Assembly (NCBI GenBank): GCA_946482585.1
Contig: CAMLSI010000093.1
Coordinates: 1 to 13,306 of the forward strand
Direction of reading: 5' to 3'
Length of the DNA: 13,306 nucleotides
Origin: an uncultured Lysobacteraceae bacterium
Lineage (GTDB): Bacteria; Pseudomonadota; Gammaproteobacteria; Xanthomonadales; Rhodanobacteraceae
Of the stretch, positions 5,604 through 12,418 are shown one piece after another. A program made the translations under genes and the position numbers. Every line of letters starts with the position of its first letter. Positions within the stretch are counted from its first letter, which is position 1. The notes below the pieces were generated by a model. It did not search any database and had not been told where the DNA came from. It saw only the letters and a list, made by a program, of their open reading frames with translations.

Positions 5604-8272
5604 GACGATTCCTGTTCGGCGCGCATGCGCGCGCGATGCTCCTGGCCGACCCGGTGCAGCAGCGCGACCGTGTCGTCCGACAGCGCCGGCAGCGGCGCCG
5701 CGACATCCGCCGCGCGCCGCTCCAGCGCCTGCCACAACGCCTGCTGCGTGCCGCTCGGCGCCGGCATGCGCGCGTGACGCTGACGTGCGAGATCCGGCCC
5801 TATCCACGCGGCGATTTCCTCGTCGTCCGGCTCGCGCAATCCGCGCACGCCCGCGTCCAGCAGCCGGCGATACAGCCGCCGCACCTGCTCGCGCGGCCGC
5901 TGCAGCAGGCTATGGTAATCCAGCACGATGCCCGGACCGTTGCCGGCCAGCGCCGCAGCGGCATGGTTGTAGTACTCCCAGAGCGCGAGCGCCTGCGCCG
6001 CGCTCAGGCCATCGCGCCGCTGCACCGAGGCGGCGACCGCGCTCGGCGCGCGCACGACGTGGATGAACACGGGTTGCGCGACGAAATCGGCGATTTCGCC
6101 GAACAGCAGGCACAGACGCGGTTCCTTGATCAGCCAGGGCGCCCGCGCCGCGAGCACCTCGATGATCGTCGCGCTGTCGCGGCGCCACTGCGCATGCGCC
6201 TCCGGCAGCGCCGTCTCGTCCCAGCCCAGCGGCGCCGACCAGTCGCCGCCGCGCCGGCGCAGCGTGCCGGCGCAGGCCAGATGCAGATCGCCGCGTTCGA
6301 CGAAGCCGCGCGGATTTTCCGCGGGATTGCGCAGGAACGAACCGGGTTCGCCCGCGTACGCGCCGAACAGCTGCAGCAGCCCGGCGACGCAGGACGTGCC
6401 GGAACGATGCATGCCGAGCACGATCAGGCCATGCGTGCTCCGCGAAGGCGGCGACCGTGGCTGTGCGACCGCACGCGGCAGAGCGCGCAGACGGTCGCGC
6501 GCGCGCAGGGCGCTGTCGCCGCGCATCGATTCGTCGCGCAACAGCGCGCTGGCCGCGTCGGCGCGCGCACGCGCGGCCGGCAGGTCCGCAAGCACCTCGC
6601 GCAAGGCCGGGACGATGCGCGCGGCAATGCCGTCGTCGTCGCCGTCGGCCACGCCGTTTGCACCGTAGCGTTGCAGCAGCTCGGCACGTGCGCCGCGCGC
6701 AGTCGCGATCAGCGGCCGGGCCGTCGCGATCGCCTGCAGCAAGGTCCAGCAGCGACTGCGGCTGCGGCTCGCGCAGACGACGACGTCCGCCGCGGCGAAC
6801 AGCGCGGCATGCTGCTCCTCGGCGAGCACCGGACGCGGCAGCAGGCTGTAGCGTCCGCCATGGGGATCGAGCGACAGGTCGCGCGACGCCGCGGCGAGAT
6901 CGGCACCCAGTGCATCGATGCAAAGCAGCAGGCGCAACGGTTCGTCGCGGCGGATCTGGCGCGTCCACGCCTCGAGCAGGCGCCACGGCGCATCGATTTC
7001 GTCCCAGCGCGCGCAACAGAGCACGACGGTCTCGCCGCAGGGATTGCGCGGCGCCCGCAGGTCCGGATGCGCATAGGCCGCGTCGACGGCCCAGGGAATC
7101 ACGTCAGCCTCGGCGAAACCGCCGGCGCGCAACTGGTCGCGATGCCATTCGCTGGTCACCCAGATCGCGTCCATCGCGCGGACCGCCGCGGCCGCGTCGC
7201 CGGTCGGCACCTGCTCGAAGTCGAGATAGCCGATCCGGCCCGCTGCCGCCACACGCGGCCACAACGCGGGATCGCCGGCACAGAGCGCGAGTGCCGGTTC
7301 GTCGTCGGTCGCGCGGCGCCGCAGCGTATTGAGCAGATGGTCGTGGCTGTCGCCGCTCTCGGCGATCGCTTCGGGCAACACCGGCGCATACAGCGAGCGA
7401 TAGCTCAGGCGCACGCCGGCGGCGTCGAGCGCACGTGCGAACGGTCGCTGCCAGGCCGCGAGCGCCGTCGGAAAATCCAACGCGCCGACGAGACAAAGCG
7501 CCGTGTCGTACTGCGCCGACAGGGTTTGCGACCAGTGCCGCAGGAAAGTCGTGCGGCCCTGCGCGAGTAGCTGCGCGCGGCGCGCGTCGTCACCCTCGGT
7601 CGAGCCGTGCTGATCGTGCTGCAGCGTGACGCCGCCGCAAAGGCGCGTGCGCCAGCCGGCCGCGCGCGCGCGCAGGCAGTAGTCGGTGTCTTCGGCATAG
7701 GTCACGTAGTCCGTATGCAGCGGCCCGATCGCGTCGATGACGGCACGCTTGAGATACACCGCGGCGAAGACCACGCCTTCGACGATGCGATCGGCGTCGG
7801 TGTACTGGCCGACGTCGCGCTCGATGCGGCCTGACGGCGTCTGCACGCCGATGCCGTCGTCGGGCAGTACGCGCGTACCGGCGTGCAGCAGGCGGCCCTG
7901 CGCATCGACGAGGCGGCAGCCGACGATGCCGGTGTCTGCATGCGCCTGCGCGCACGCGCGCAGGCGCAGCAGCCAGTCGCGCTGCGGAAACACGAGGTCG
8001 TTGTTGAGCAGCACGAGATCGCTGCCGGCCGCCGACGCGGCGATGCCGGCGTTGTTGCCGCGCACGAAGCCGAGATTGTGCGGCAGGCGCAGCAGGCGCA
8101 CGCGATCGGCATAGGCGCGCAGTGCCTGTGGCGTCGCATCGGTGGAGCCGTTGTCGACGACGATGACCTCACAATCGGCGAGCGCCGTCGCGAGCAGGCT
8201 GTCGAGCGCCCGCGCGGTCAGGTCCCAGCGGTTCCAGGCCAGGACGATCAGGCTGGTCGACGGCACGCTCAT
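5600..8272 (-). CDS. Three-module fusion: GT2 glycosyltransferase, GT4-like domain, PAPS sulfotransferase
   Basis: An 890-aa cytoplasmic protein. Residues ~5-260 are a GT2 transferase: SLIVLAWNRWDLT, VVDNGSTDAT (38-47), NND (90-92), AEDTD (193-197) and His219. Residues ~275-600 have a GT4 (GT-B) layout: GYLDFEQVP, DAIWVTSEWHRDQL (368-381), VIPWAVDAAY, ADVVVCAS. However, the expected E-x7-E glutamates are Arg505 and Gln513, and the usual R/K donor-binding pair is missing, so this domain is probably not a transferase. Residues ~613-835 are a P-loop sulfotransferase: 5'-phosphosulfate loop GMHRSGTS (620-627), KEPRL (716-720), and the 3'-phosphate motif VVRAPSAVAAS with Arg741 and Ser749 in R-x7-S spacing. 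The sulfotransferase would move sulfate from PAPS to an acceptor, presumably the sugar chain being built. Start ATG at 8272 (SVPSTSLIV follows) overlaps the coiled-coil gene stop as ATGA and has no own Shine-Dalgarno, so translation likely depends on coupling. Confidence 0.88.
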   Translation of the reverse strand: MSVPSTSLIVLAWNRWDLTARALDSLLATALADCEVIVVDNGSTDATPQALRAYADRVRLLRLPHNLGFVRGNNAGIAASAAGSDLVLLNNDLVFPQRDWLLRLRACAQAHADTGIVGCRLVDAQGRLLHAGTRVLPDDGIGVQTPSGRIERDVGQYTDADRIVEGVVFAAVYLKRAVIDAIGPLHTDYVTYAEDTDYCLRARAAGWRTRLCGGVTLQHDQHGSTEGDDARRAQLLAQGRTTFLRHWSQTLSAQYDTALCLVGALDFPTALAAWQRPFARALDAAGVRLSYRSLYAPVLPEAIAESGDSHDHLLNTLRRRATDDEPALALCAGDPALWPRVAAAGRIGYLDFEQVPTGDAAAAVRAMDAIWVTSEWHRDQLRAGGFAEADVIPWAVDAAYAHPDLRAPRNPCGETVVLCCARWDEIDAPWRLLEAWTRQIRRDEPLRLLLCIDALGADLAAASRDLSLDPHGGRYSLLPRPVLAEEQHAALFAAADVVVCASRSRSRCWTLLQAIATARPLIATARGARAELLQRYGANGVADGDDDGIAARIVPALREVLADLPAARARADAASALLRDESMRGDSALRARDRLRALPRAVAQPRSPPSRSTHGLIVLGMHRSGTSCVAGLLQLFGAYAGEPGSFLRNPAENPRGFVERGDLHLACAGTLRRRGGDWSAPLGWDETALPEAHAQWRRDSATIIEVLAARAPWLIKEPRLCLLFGEIADFVAQPVFIHVVRAPSAVAASVQRRDGLSAAQALALWEYYNHAAAALAGNGPGIVLDYHSLLQRPREQVRRLYRRLLDAGVRGLREPDDEEIAAWIGPDLARQRHARMPAPSGTQQALWQALERRAADVAAPLPALSDDTVALLHRVGQEHRARMRAEQESS

Positions 8273-8634
8273 GGCGGGGCGACGCTGCGCTCCGCGCCGG
8301 CGTTGCGCCAGAGCTCGGCCAGCACCGCATCGAGATCCTCGTCCGCGCCGTCGGCGCAAAGGCGTTCGAGCAGCGCGCGGCGGCGCGCCAGTGCGTCGTC
8401 GTGCGCGGCGACGATCGTGTGCCAGTGCGCGGCATCCTGCGCGGGCGGCACGACGCGGCCGAACACGCGCTGCAGACGTTCCAGGCTGCGCGTCAGCGCA
8501 CGGCCGATGCGCCAGCTGCGGCTTGCGAATACCGCATCGCCCTCGCCGAGCAGGGTGTCGATCACGCGGCGCAGCTCGGTTTCGGTGTGGCGCGATTCGG
8601 CCAGGCGCAGTTCGAGTTCGTGTTCGCGGTTCAT
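8269..8634 (-). CDS. Small coiled-coil protein of the glycan operon
   Basis: A 121-aa protein with no catalytic motif. Residues 1-30 are heptad-like and charged (REHELELRLAESRHTE), followed by ASRSWRIGRALTRSLERL (37-54). This resembles the SRSW-R motif often found in linkers and coiled coils of multi-domain glycosyltransferases. A second helical stretch covers ~73-112. No signal peptide or membrane segment is seen, so it should be cytoplasmic. It lies 16 bp after the GT-C gene and its TGA overlaps the start of the three-module enzyme as ATGA. I infer a scaffold or partner of that enzyme. The ATG at 8634 is preferred over a GTG at 8649 because GGAGG lies just upstream of the ATG. Function unproven. 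Confidence 0.72.
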   Translation of the reverse strand: MNREHELELRLAESRHTETELRRVIDTLLGEGDAVFASRSWRIGRALTRSLERLQRVFGRVVPPAQDAAHWHTIVAAHDDALARRRALLERLCADGADEDLDAVLAELWRNAGAERSVAPP

Positions 8635-8638
8635 GCGG

Positions 8639-8643
8639 CCTCC
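8639..8643 (-). promoter_or_regulatory. Ribosome binding site of the coiled-coil gene (decides start)
   Basis: On the minus strand this reads GGAGG, four bases before the ATG at 8634. The alternative GTG at 8649 would lie upstream of it and has no Shine-Dalgarno of its own, so the ATG is the better start. The spacing is slightly short. Confidence 0.55.
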
Positions 8644-8650
8644 GTGCACT

Positions 8651-9994
8651 TCATCCGCAACTGCGGTCGAGCATCGGCCCGAGCAGCGCGAACATCAGCA
8701 GCAGTGCCGCGAGGCCGGCCGCGATGACGCCGCGCGCGACGCCCTGCACGCGCACGGCCGCCGCCGGATCGGGCCGGCTCAGACTCGCGATCGCGCTCGC
8801 GGCGAACGCGCAGATCAGCGGCATCATCGGCAGCAGGAAGCGCGCCTTCACGTGCAGCAGCAGATACAGCGCGAGCTGGTAGCCGAAGAACAGCGCGCTC
8901 CAGAGCACGAGCGGCTCGCGCCAGCGGCGCCAGTAGGCCAGGGCCAGCGCGAAGCCGACGAGACTCGCGAGATGCAGCGTGTCGCTGGCCGCGGCGACTG
9001 CCTGCGCGAGCAGCGCGGGCACGGCACGATAGCTGCCGGTATGTCCCGCACAGGCCGGCCCGGGCAGTTGCGACAGCAGGGTCGTCTTCGCATTGAACAG
9101 ACGGAAATACTGCTTTCCGAGCTGCGCCCCGATCGTCGCGATCACGCCCTGCTCGCGCACGATCGCAGCGGCGCGCTCGCGATAGATCGCATTGCGCGCG
9201 GCCGGCGTCGGCGCAATCGTGAAGTAGTCGTGCGCAAGCTTCGGAACGCTGTCGTCGACATAGTCGCTGCGTGCCGTATCGCGCAGACCGCCGACGAGAT
9301 TGAACGCGGAGCTGTCGGCGATCATCGGTTTTCCGGTGCGCTGCCAGCCGTTCCACAGCGGCACTGCCGTGACGACGGCGACGCCGAGCACCAGCGCGAG
9401 CGCGCCGCGCAGACGACGGCCCCGCACGAGCAGCAGCGCGAAGGCGGGCCAGAACAGGCTCAGCAGGCTCTTGGCGATCAGGGCACCGCCGAGCGCGACG
9501 CCGGCGAGCGCTTCGCGAGCGCGCAGCAGCAGGTACAGCGCCGCGAACAGCAGGAACAGGTGCACGGGCTCGGGCCAGAGCCAGTGCGCGTAGGCCATGT
9601 TCGAGGGATTCAGCAGGAACAGCGCGGCGGCGAGATTCGCGGCGCGCACGCGGCCGTCGCAACGGCGCCAGATCGCACGGAGAAACGCGGCCGTTCCGAT
9701 CAGCAGGCCGGTCTGCAGGATCTGCATCGGCAGCAAGGTGTCGCCGAACAGGCGCAGCGAGCCAGCCAGCAACCAGGCCTGCAGCGGCGGCCACCAGCCC
9801 GCGTCGGCGACCGGCGGGCCGACCCCGGCGATGCTGCGCGCCCAGGCGAGATAGGCGACCTCGTCGCCGAGCAGCACCTTGCCGCCGCCGCCCGCATACA
9901 GCGCGACCAGTGCAAATTGCTGCAGAAGGAATAAAGCGATAAAGCCGAACAGCAGGACGCGCCGATGCGTTCGCGCGCCCTGCCGCTGATGCAT
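8651..9994 (-). CDS. GT-C fold membrane glycosyltransferase (PMT/ArnT-like, GT39/GT83 type)
   Basis: A 447-aa polytopic membrane protein. The first hydrophobic helix is ~12-33 (VLLFGFIALFLL), followed by a periplasmic loop carrying the acidic pair Asp44-Glu45 in GDEVAYLAWA and then GWWPPLQAWLL (66-76). This is the typical first-loop acidic motif of GT-C enzymes. Further hydrophobic segments lie near 85-107, 117-130, 143-158, 164-190, 196-214, 340-355, 360-381, 385-405 and 418-438, with a soluble loop at ~215-325. KARFLLPMMPL (383-393) matches the late-helix motif of this superfamily. These enzymes use polyprenyl-phosphate-linked sugars and act on the periplasmic face of the inner membrane. 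It follows the lipoprotein gene after 17 bp, so the two are probably co-transcribed. The sugar and acceptor are not readable from the sequence. Confidence 0.82.
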   Translation of the reverse strand: MHQRQGARTHRRVLLFGFIALFLLQQFALVALYAGGGGKVLLGDEVAYLAWARSIAGVGPPVADAGWWPPLQAWLLAGSLRLFGDTLLPMQILQTGLLIGTAAFLRAIWRRCDGRVRAANLAAALFLLNPSNMAYAHWLWPEPVHLFLLFAALYLLLRAREALAGVALGGALIAKSLLSLFWPAFALLLVRGRRLRGALALVLGVAVVTAVPLWNGWQRTGKPMIADSSAFNLVGGLRDTARSDYVDDSVPKLAHDYFTIAPTPAARNAIYRERAAAIVREQGVIATIGAQLGKQYFRLFNAKTTLLSQLPGPACAGHTGSYRAVPALLAQAVAAASDTLHLASLVGFALALAYWRRWREPLVLWSALFFGYQLALYLLLHVKARFLLPMMPLICAFAASAIASLSRPDPAAAVRVQGVARGVIAAGLAALLLMFALLGPMLDRSCG

Positions 9995-10011
9995 GACCTA
10001 CCGGGCCCGGC

Positions 10012-10533
10012 TCACTTGGCCTGCGGCGCCGCCGCGTCCGCCGCGCGACGCTTGGCTCCGGCCTTGAACACCGGCGTGAACTTCTCGCGCGCGCCCTTGG
10101 TATCGATCGATTCGACGTAGTACCAGTACTCGCGACACGGATCGATGGTGTCGTCGCGGTACTCGTAGTTCTTGGTTTCGTCGGTCGTGCCGGCGCCGAG
10201 GATCGGATCGGAGTTGAGCTTCGTGAACGGACCGTCTTCCCGGTCGCCGCGGAACACGTCATAGCCGAAATTGTCGACTTCGCTCGCCGTGGTCCAGCGC
10301 GGCGTGTTCGCGAGACGTTGCTCCTTCGCGATCGCGCTCTGGTCGCCGCAAGTGCCGACCGGCAGATCCGCCGCCGGCGCCGCGGCCTGTTCCGGTTTCG
10401 GTGCGGCCTGCTCGGGCTTGGCGGCGGACGCCGCCGGAGCCGGCGCGGCGGCGGGCTTGGCCGCCTCCTGCGGCGCATTGCTGCAGGCCGCGAGCGAGAG
10501 CACCAGGACGAACGGCGTGAGAATCTTGCGCAT
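10012..10533 (-). CDS. Lipoprotein with Ala/Pro-rich linker and fibronectin type III-like domain
   Basis: A 173-aa protein. Residues 1-17 form a lipoprotein signal peptide with lipobox LAAC, giving lipidated Cys17. Residues ~20-57 are a low-complexity Ala/Pro/Lys/Gln linker containing KPEQAA twice. Residues ~78-157 fit a fibronectin type III-like beta-sandwich (NFGYDVFRG, GPFTKLN, YEYRDDTI, YWYYVESID), with Cys62 and Cys133 that could form a disulfide. The residue after Cys17 is Ser, not Asp, so outer-membrane sorting is expected by the usual rule. The start at 10533 has GGAG five bases upstream (10539-10542) and gives a normal signal peptide; an in-frame extension to 10806 would run through the divergent gene and is rejected. 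It is the first gene of the minus-strand operon. Role unknown; binding a glycan or protein partner at the envelope is an inference. Confidence 0.85.
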   Translation of the reverse strand: MRKILTPFVLVLSLAACSNAPQEAAKPAAAPAPAASAAKPEQAAPKPEQAAAPAADLPVGTCGDQSAIAKEQRLANTPRWTTASEVDNFGYDVFRGDREDGPFTKLNSDPILGAGTTDETKNYEYRDDTIDPCREYWYYVESIDTKGAREKFTPVFKAGAKRRAADAAAPQAK

Positions 10534-10588
10534 GAGAACTCCACGTAGATGCGGCGGGCTGGGAAGCATGCCGTCCCAACGCGACCTA

Positions 10589-10618
10589 TGGACAAGCACA
10601 GGCGCCCGCAACGATAGT
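10589..10618 (+). promoter_or_regulatory. Candidate sigma-70-like promoter of the transglutaminase-like gene, apparently leaderless
   Basis: TGGACA (10589-10594, 5 of 6 to the -35 consensus) is followed after 18 nt by GATAGT (10613-10618, 4 of 6 to the -10 consensus). The expected start site falls at about 10625, which is the A of the ATG. No Shine-Dalgarno precedes that ATG, which agrees with a leaderless mRNA. Short promoter matches are common by chance, so this is tentative. Confidence 0.35.
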
Positions 10619-10639
10619 CGGCGCATGCTTTCCGTGCAA
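10611..10639 (-). promoter_or_regulatory. Weak candidate promoter for the minus-strand glycan operon
   Basis: On the minus strand TTGCAC (10634-10639, 3 of 6) and TATCGT (10611-10616, 4 of 6) are separated by 17 nt, placing a start near 10604 and a leader of about 70 nt. The -10 would overlap the -10 of the divergent candidate promoter. The operon needs a promoter in or near this 91-bp gap, but the match itself is poor. Confidence 0.22.
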
Positions 10640-11809
10640 ACCCCGAAGCGCCGTCCGACGGCGCTGCGCGCCTGCGCTGTCGCGTTCGCGCTGCTGCTGG
10701 CGGCGTCGGCGCGCGCGAGCGACTGGCAGGTCCGCATCAGTCCCGACGACGCACTGTATCCGGTGCTCGATCTCTCGCAACGCAGCAACGGCGGGGCCGC
10801 CGACACCCGCTACGGCGACGGCAGCGGCACGGTCGCTGTCGACGTCGTCGCCGTCCAGGACGGCGAGCGCATCGATTTCCGCATGAGCGCGCCCGGGCTC
10901 GCCGAACCGGCCCGCGTGCAGGCCGCGCTGCCGCACGCGGGCGAACGCTATACCTTGCGTCCGCGCCTGCGCTGGAACCGCACCGCGCTCGCCGCGATGA
11001 CCGGGCCGCAGAAGGTCGTCGCCGAATTCACGCTCGCCCGCGGCGACGCGGCGCCGCGGCAACAGCGCCGCGAGATCCGGCTGCATCCGCTCGGCGAAGC
11101 GCCCTACTACGTTCGCGACGGCAAGGACCACGTCGATCTCGGCTGGATCTTCGCCGCCTACGCCGATCCGCAGTCGCGGGTCGTCGACGCCATCCTCGCG
11201 CAGGCCGCCGAGCGACATCCGTTCGTCACCTTCAAACCCGCGACGCGTACACCGGCGCAGGCGCTCGCCGCGGCCTACGCGATCTGGGAGGTGCTGCAGA
11301 TCCATGGCGTGCGCTATGCCGACGAGGATCCGGGCATCGCGCGCGGGCCGCTGGTCTGGAGCCAGCGCGTGCGTCTGCACGACGACGTCTGGAACGAGCG
11401 CCGCGCGAACTGCATCGACGGCAGCCTGCTGCTCGCCGCGGCGCTGGAACGGCTCGGCATACGCAGCGTGCTGCTGCTCGTGCCGCGGCATGCGCTGCTG
11501 GCGTTCTACACCGGCGAGAAGAACGGCGAACCGATCTTCGTCGAGACCACGCTGCTCGGCGCGCGCCAGCTCGCGGTGCGCCCGAAGCCGGGGTTCGTCG
11601 GCGAACTGAGCCTCATCGACGGCGATGCGCTCGACAGCTTTTCCGCGGCGCTGGTCGCGGGCAAGGCGCGCTACGCGCGCGAAGCCGCGGGCTTCGGCCA
11701 GCGCAAGCCCGACTACCAGTGGATCGACCTGGCGACCGCGCGCTCGTATGGCATCATTCCGCTCGCCGCGGCCGATGCGCCGACCGCCGCCGCGGCTGCG
11801 CCGCGCTGA
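10625..11809 (+). CDS. Exported transglutaminase-like (papain-fold) protein
   Basis: A 394-aa protein with a Sec signal peptide: basic n-region (TPKRR), hydrophobic core ~15-27 and likely cleavage after ARA (29-31). Residues ~33-155 are beta-rich. Residues ~165-375 look like a transglutaminase-like domain: WSQRVRLHDDVWNERRANCIDGS with candidate nucleophile Cys263, candidate His289 in VPRHALLAFYT, and an acidic residue in VETTLLG (Glu307) as the third position. Proteins of this fold can be proteases, amidases or acyl-transfer enzymes; activity cannot be predicted further. The C-terminus is an Ala-rich tail. It should act in the periplasm. The start at 10625 gives a normal signal peptide; an ATG at 10568 would add 19 polar residues in front. 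It is divergent from the lipoprotein gene and 24 bp before the DUF4214 gene, so it probably shares that transcript. Confidence 0.75.
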   Translation: MLSVQTPKRRPTALRACAVAFALLLAASARASDWQVRISPDDALYPVLDLSQRSNGGAADTRYGDGSGTVAVDVVAVQDGERIDFRMSAPGLAEPARVQAALPHAGERYTLRPRLRWNRTALAAMTGPQKVVAEFTLARGDAAPRQQRREIRLHPLGEAPYYVRDGKDHVDLGWIFAAYADPQSRVVDAILAQAAERHPFVTFKPATRTPAQALAAAYAIWEVLQIHGVRYADEDPGIARGPLVWSQRVRLHDDVWNERRANCIDGSLLLAAALERLGIRSVLLLVPRHALLAFYTGEKNGEPIFVETTLLGARQLAVRPKPGFVGELSLIDGDALDSFSAALVAGKARYAREAAGFGQRKPDYQWIDLATARSYGIIPLAAADAPTAAAAAPR

Positions 11810-11833
11810 GGCGCCTCGCGCCCGTCCGCTGCA

Positions 11834-12418
11834 ATGAATTCCGAGCCTTCCGATCCGCTGAGCCGCCTGCAGCAGGAAATCCGCGCCGAAGCTGCGGCGC
11901 TGCCCGAATCCGTCGCCGCCGTCGCGGCACCGGCGACCGCGGCGGCGCCGCTCGCGCTCGACCATCCGCAGCGACTGACCTATTCGCTCGATGATTTCAT
12001 GCACGTGCACAACGACGAGTTCGTCGAACTCGCGTATCGCTGCGTGCTCAAGCGCCCGGCCGATCCGACCGGACAGCTCGACGCGTTGCAGCGACTCGCC
12101 GCCGGCGACAGCAAGATCGCGATTCTCGGCGATCTGCGCGCCTCCGCCGAAGGCCGCGGCTACGGCGTGCATGTCGCCGGCCTCGCGTCGCGCTATCGCT
12201 TCTGGCGTCTCACGCGTCTGCCGCTGATCGGCGCCGTGATCGAGCGTCTCGCGCTGTTCTGGAACCTGCCCGAGATCGCGCGCGAACAGCGCCGGCTCGG
12301 ACAGGCGCTCGCCCAGCAGAACGCGGCGGCGGAACTCGCCGACCTCGCCGCCGAAGTCGCGCGACTGCGTGCGGAAACCGCCGCGCTGCGCGCGCGTCGC
12401 GACGAGCCGGGCGCATGA
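11834..12418 (+). CDS. DUF4214-type domain protein with C-terminal coiled coil
   Basis: A 194-aa cytoplasmic protein. Residues 1-45 are Ala/Pro-rich and probably disordered. Residues ~56-112 (HNDEFVELAYRCVLKRPADP, then GDSKIAILGDLRASAEG) match the DUF4214 pattern, a small helical domain often found in glycan clusters and fused to glycosyltransferases. An Arg-rich and amphipathic stretch (LASRYRFWRLTRLPLIGAVIERLALFW, beginning near 117) may sit on the membrane, and residues ~148-188 are a coiled coil rich in Ala, Leu and Arg. Its TGA overlaps the ATG of the following GT4 gene as ATGA, so the two products are made together. I infer a scaffold or accessory role for that transferase. No clear Shine-Dalgarno precedes the start. 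Confidence 0.75.
   Translation: MNSEPSDPLSRLQQEIRAEAAALPESVAAVAAPATAAAPLALDHPQRLTYSLDDFMHVHNDEFVELAYRCVLKRPADPTGQLDALQRLAAGDSKIAILGDLRASAEGRGYGVHVAGLASRYRFWRLTRLPLIGAVIERLALFWNLPEIAREQRRLGQALAQQNAAAELADLAAEVARLRAETAALRARRDEPGA

Noticed and set aside
5604..5807. In-frame upstream extension of the 496-aa GT2
   Set aside because: The extra 68 residues are an Arg/Ala/Gly-rich shadow of the sulfotransferase end; AGGA and the ATGA overlap support 5603.
8273..8359. In-frame upstream extension of the 890-aa fusion
   Set aside because: The added 29 residues are Arg-rich and lie within the coiled-coil gene; the GT2 beta-strand begins right after ATG 8272.
7883..9934. 683-residue open frame on the plus strand, antisense to the fusion, coiled-coil and GT-C genes
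   Set aside because: Its composition (Arg/Gln/Ala-rich, no recognisable motif) is what the reverse strand of GC-rich coding DNA gives; the minus-strand genes there have clear domains.
8631..10595. 654-residue open frame on the minus strand across the GT-C and lipoprotein genes
   Set aside because: Out of frame with the GT-C and lipoprotein genes, extremely Arg/Ala/Ser-rich, no domain; a shadow frame.
10568..10627. Alternative start ATG 10568 for the transglutaminase-like gene
   Set aside because: It would put 19 polar residues before a good signal peptide; not fully excluded because a purine-rich stretch precedes it.
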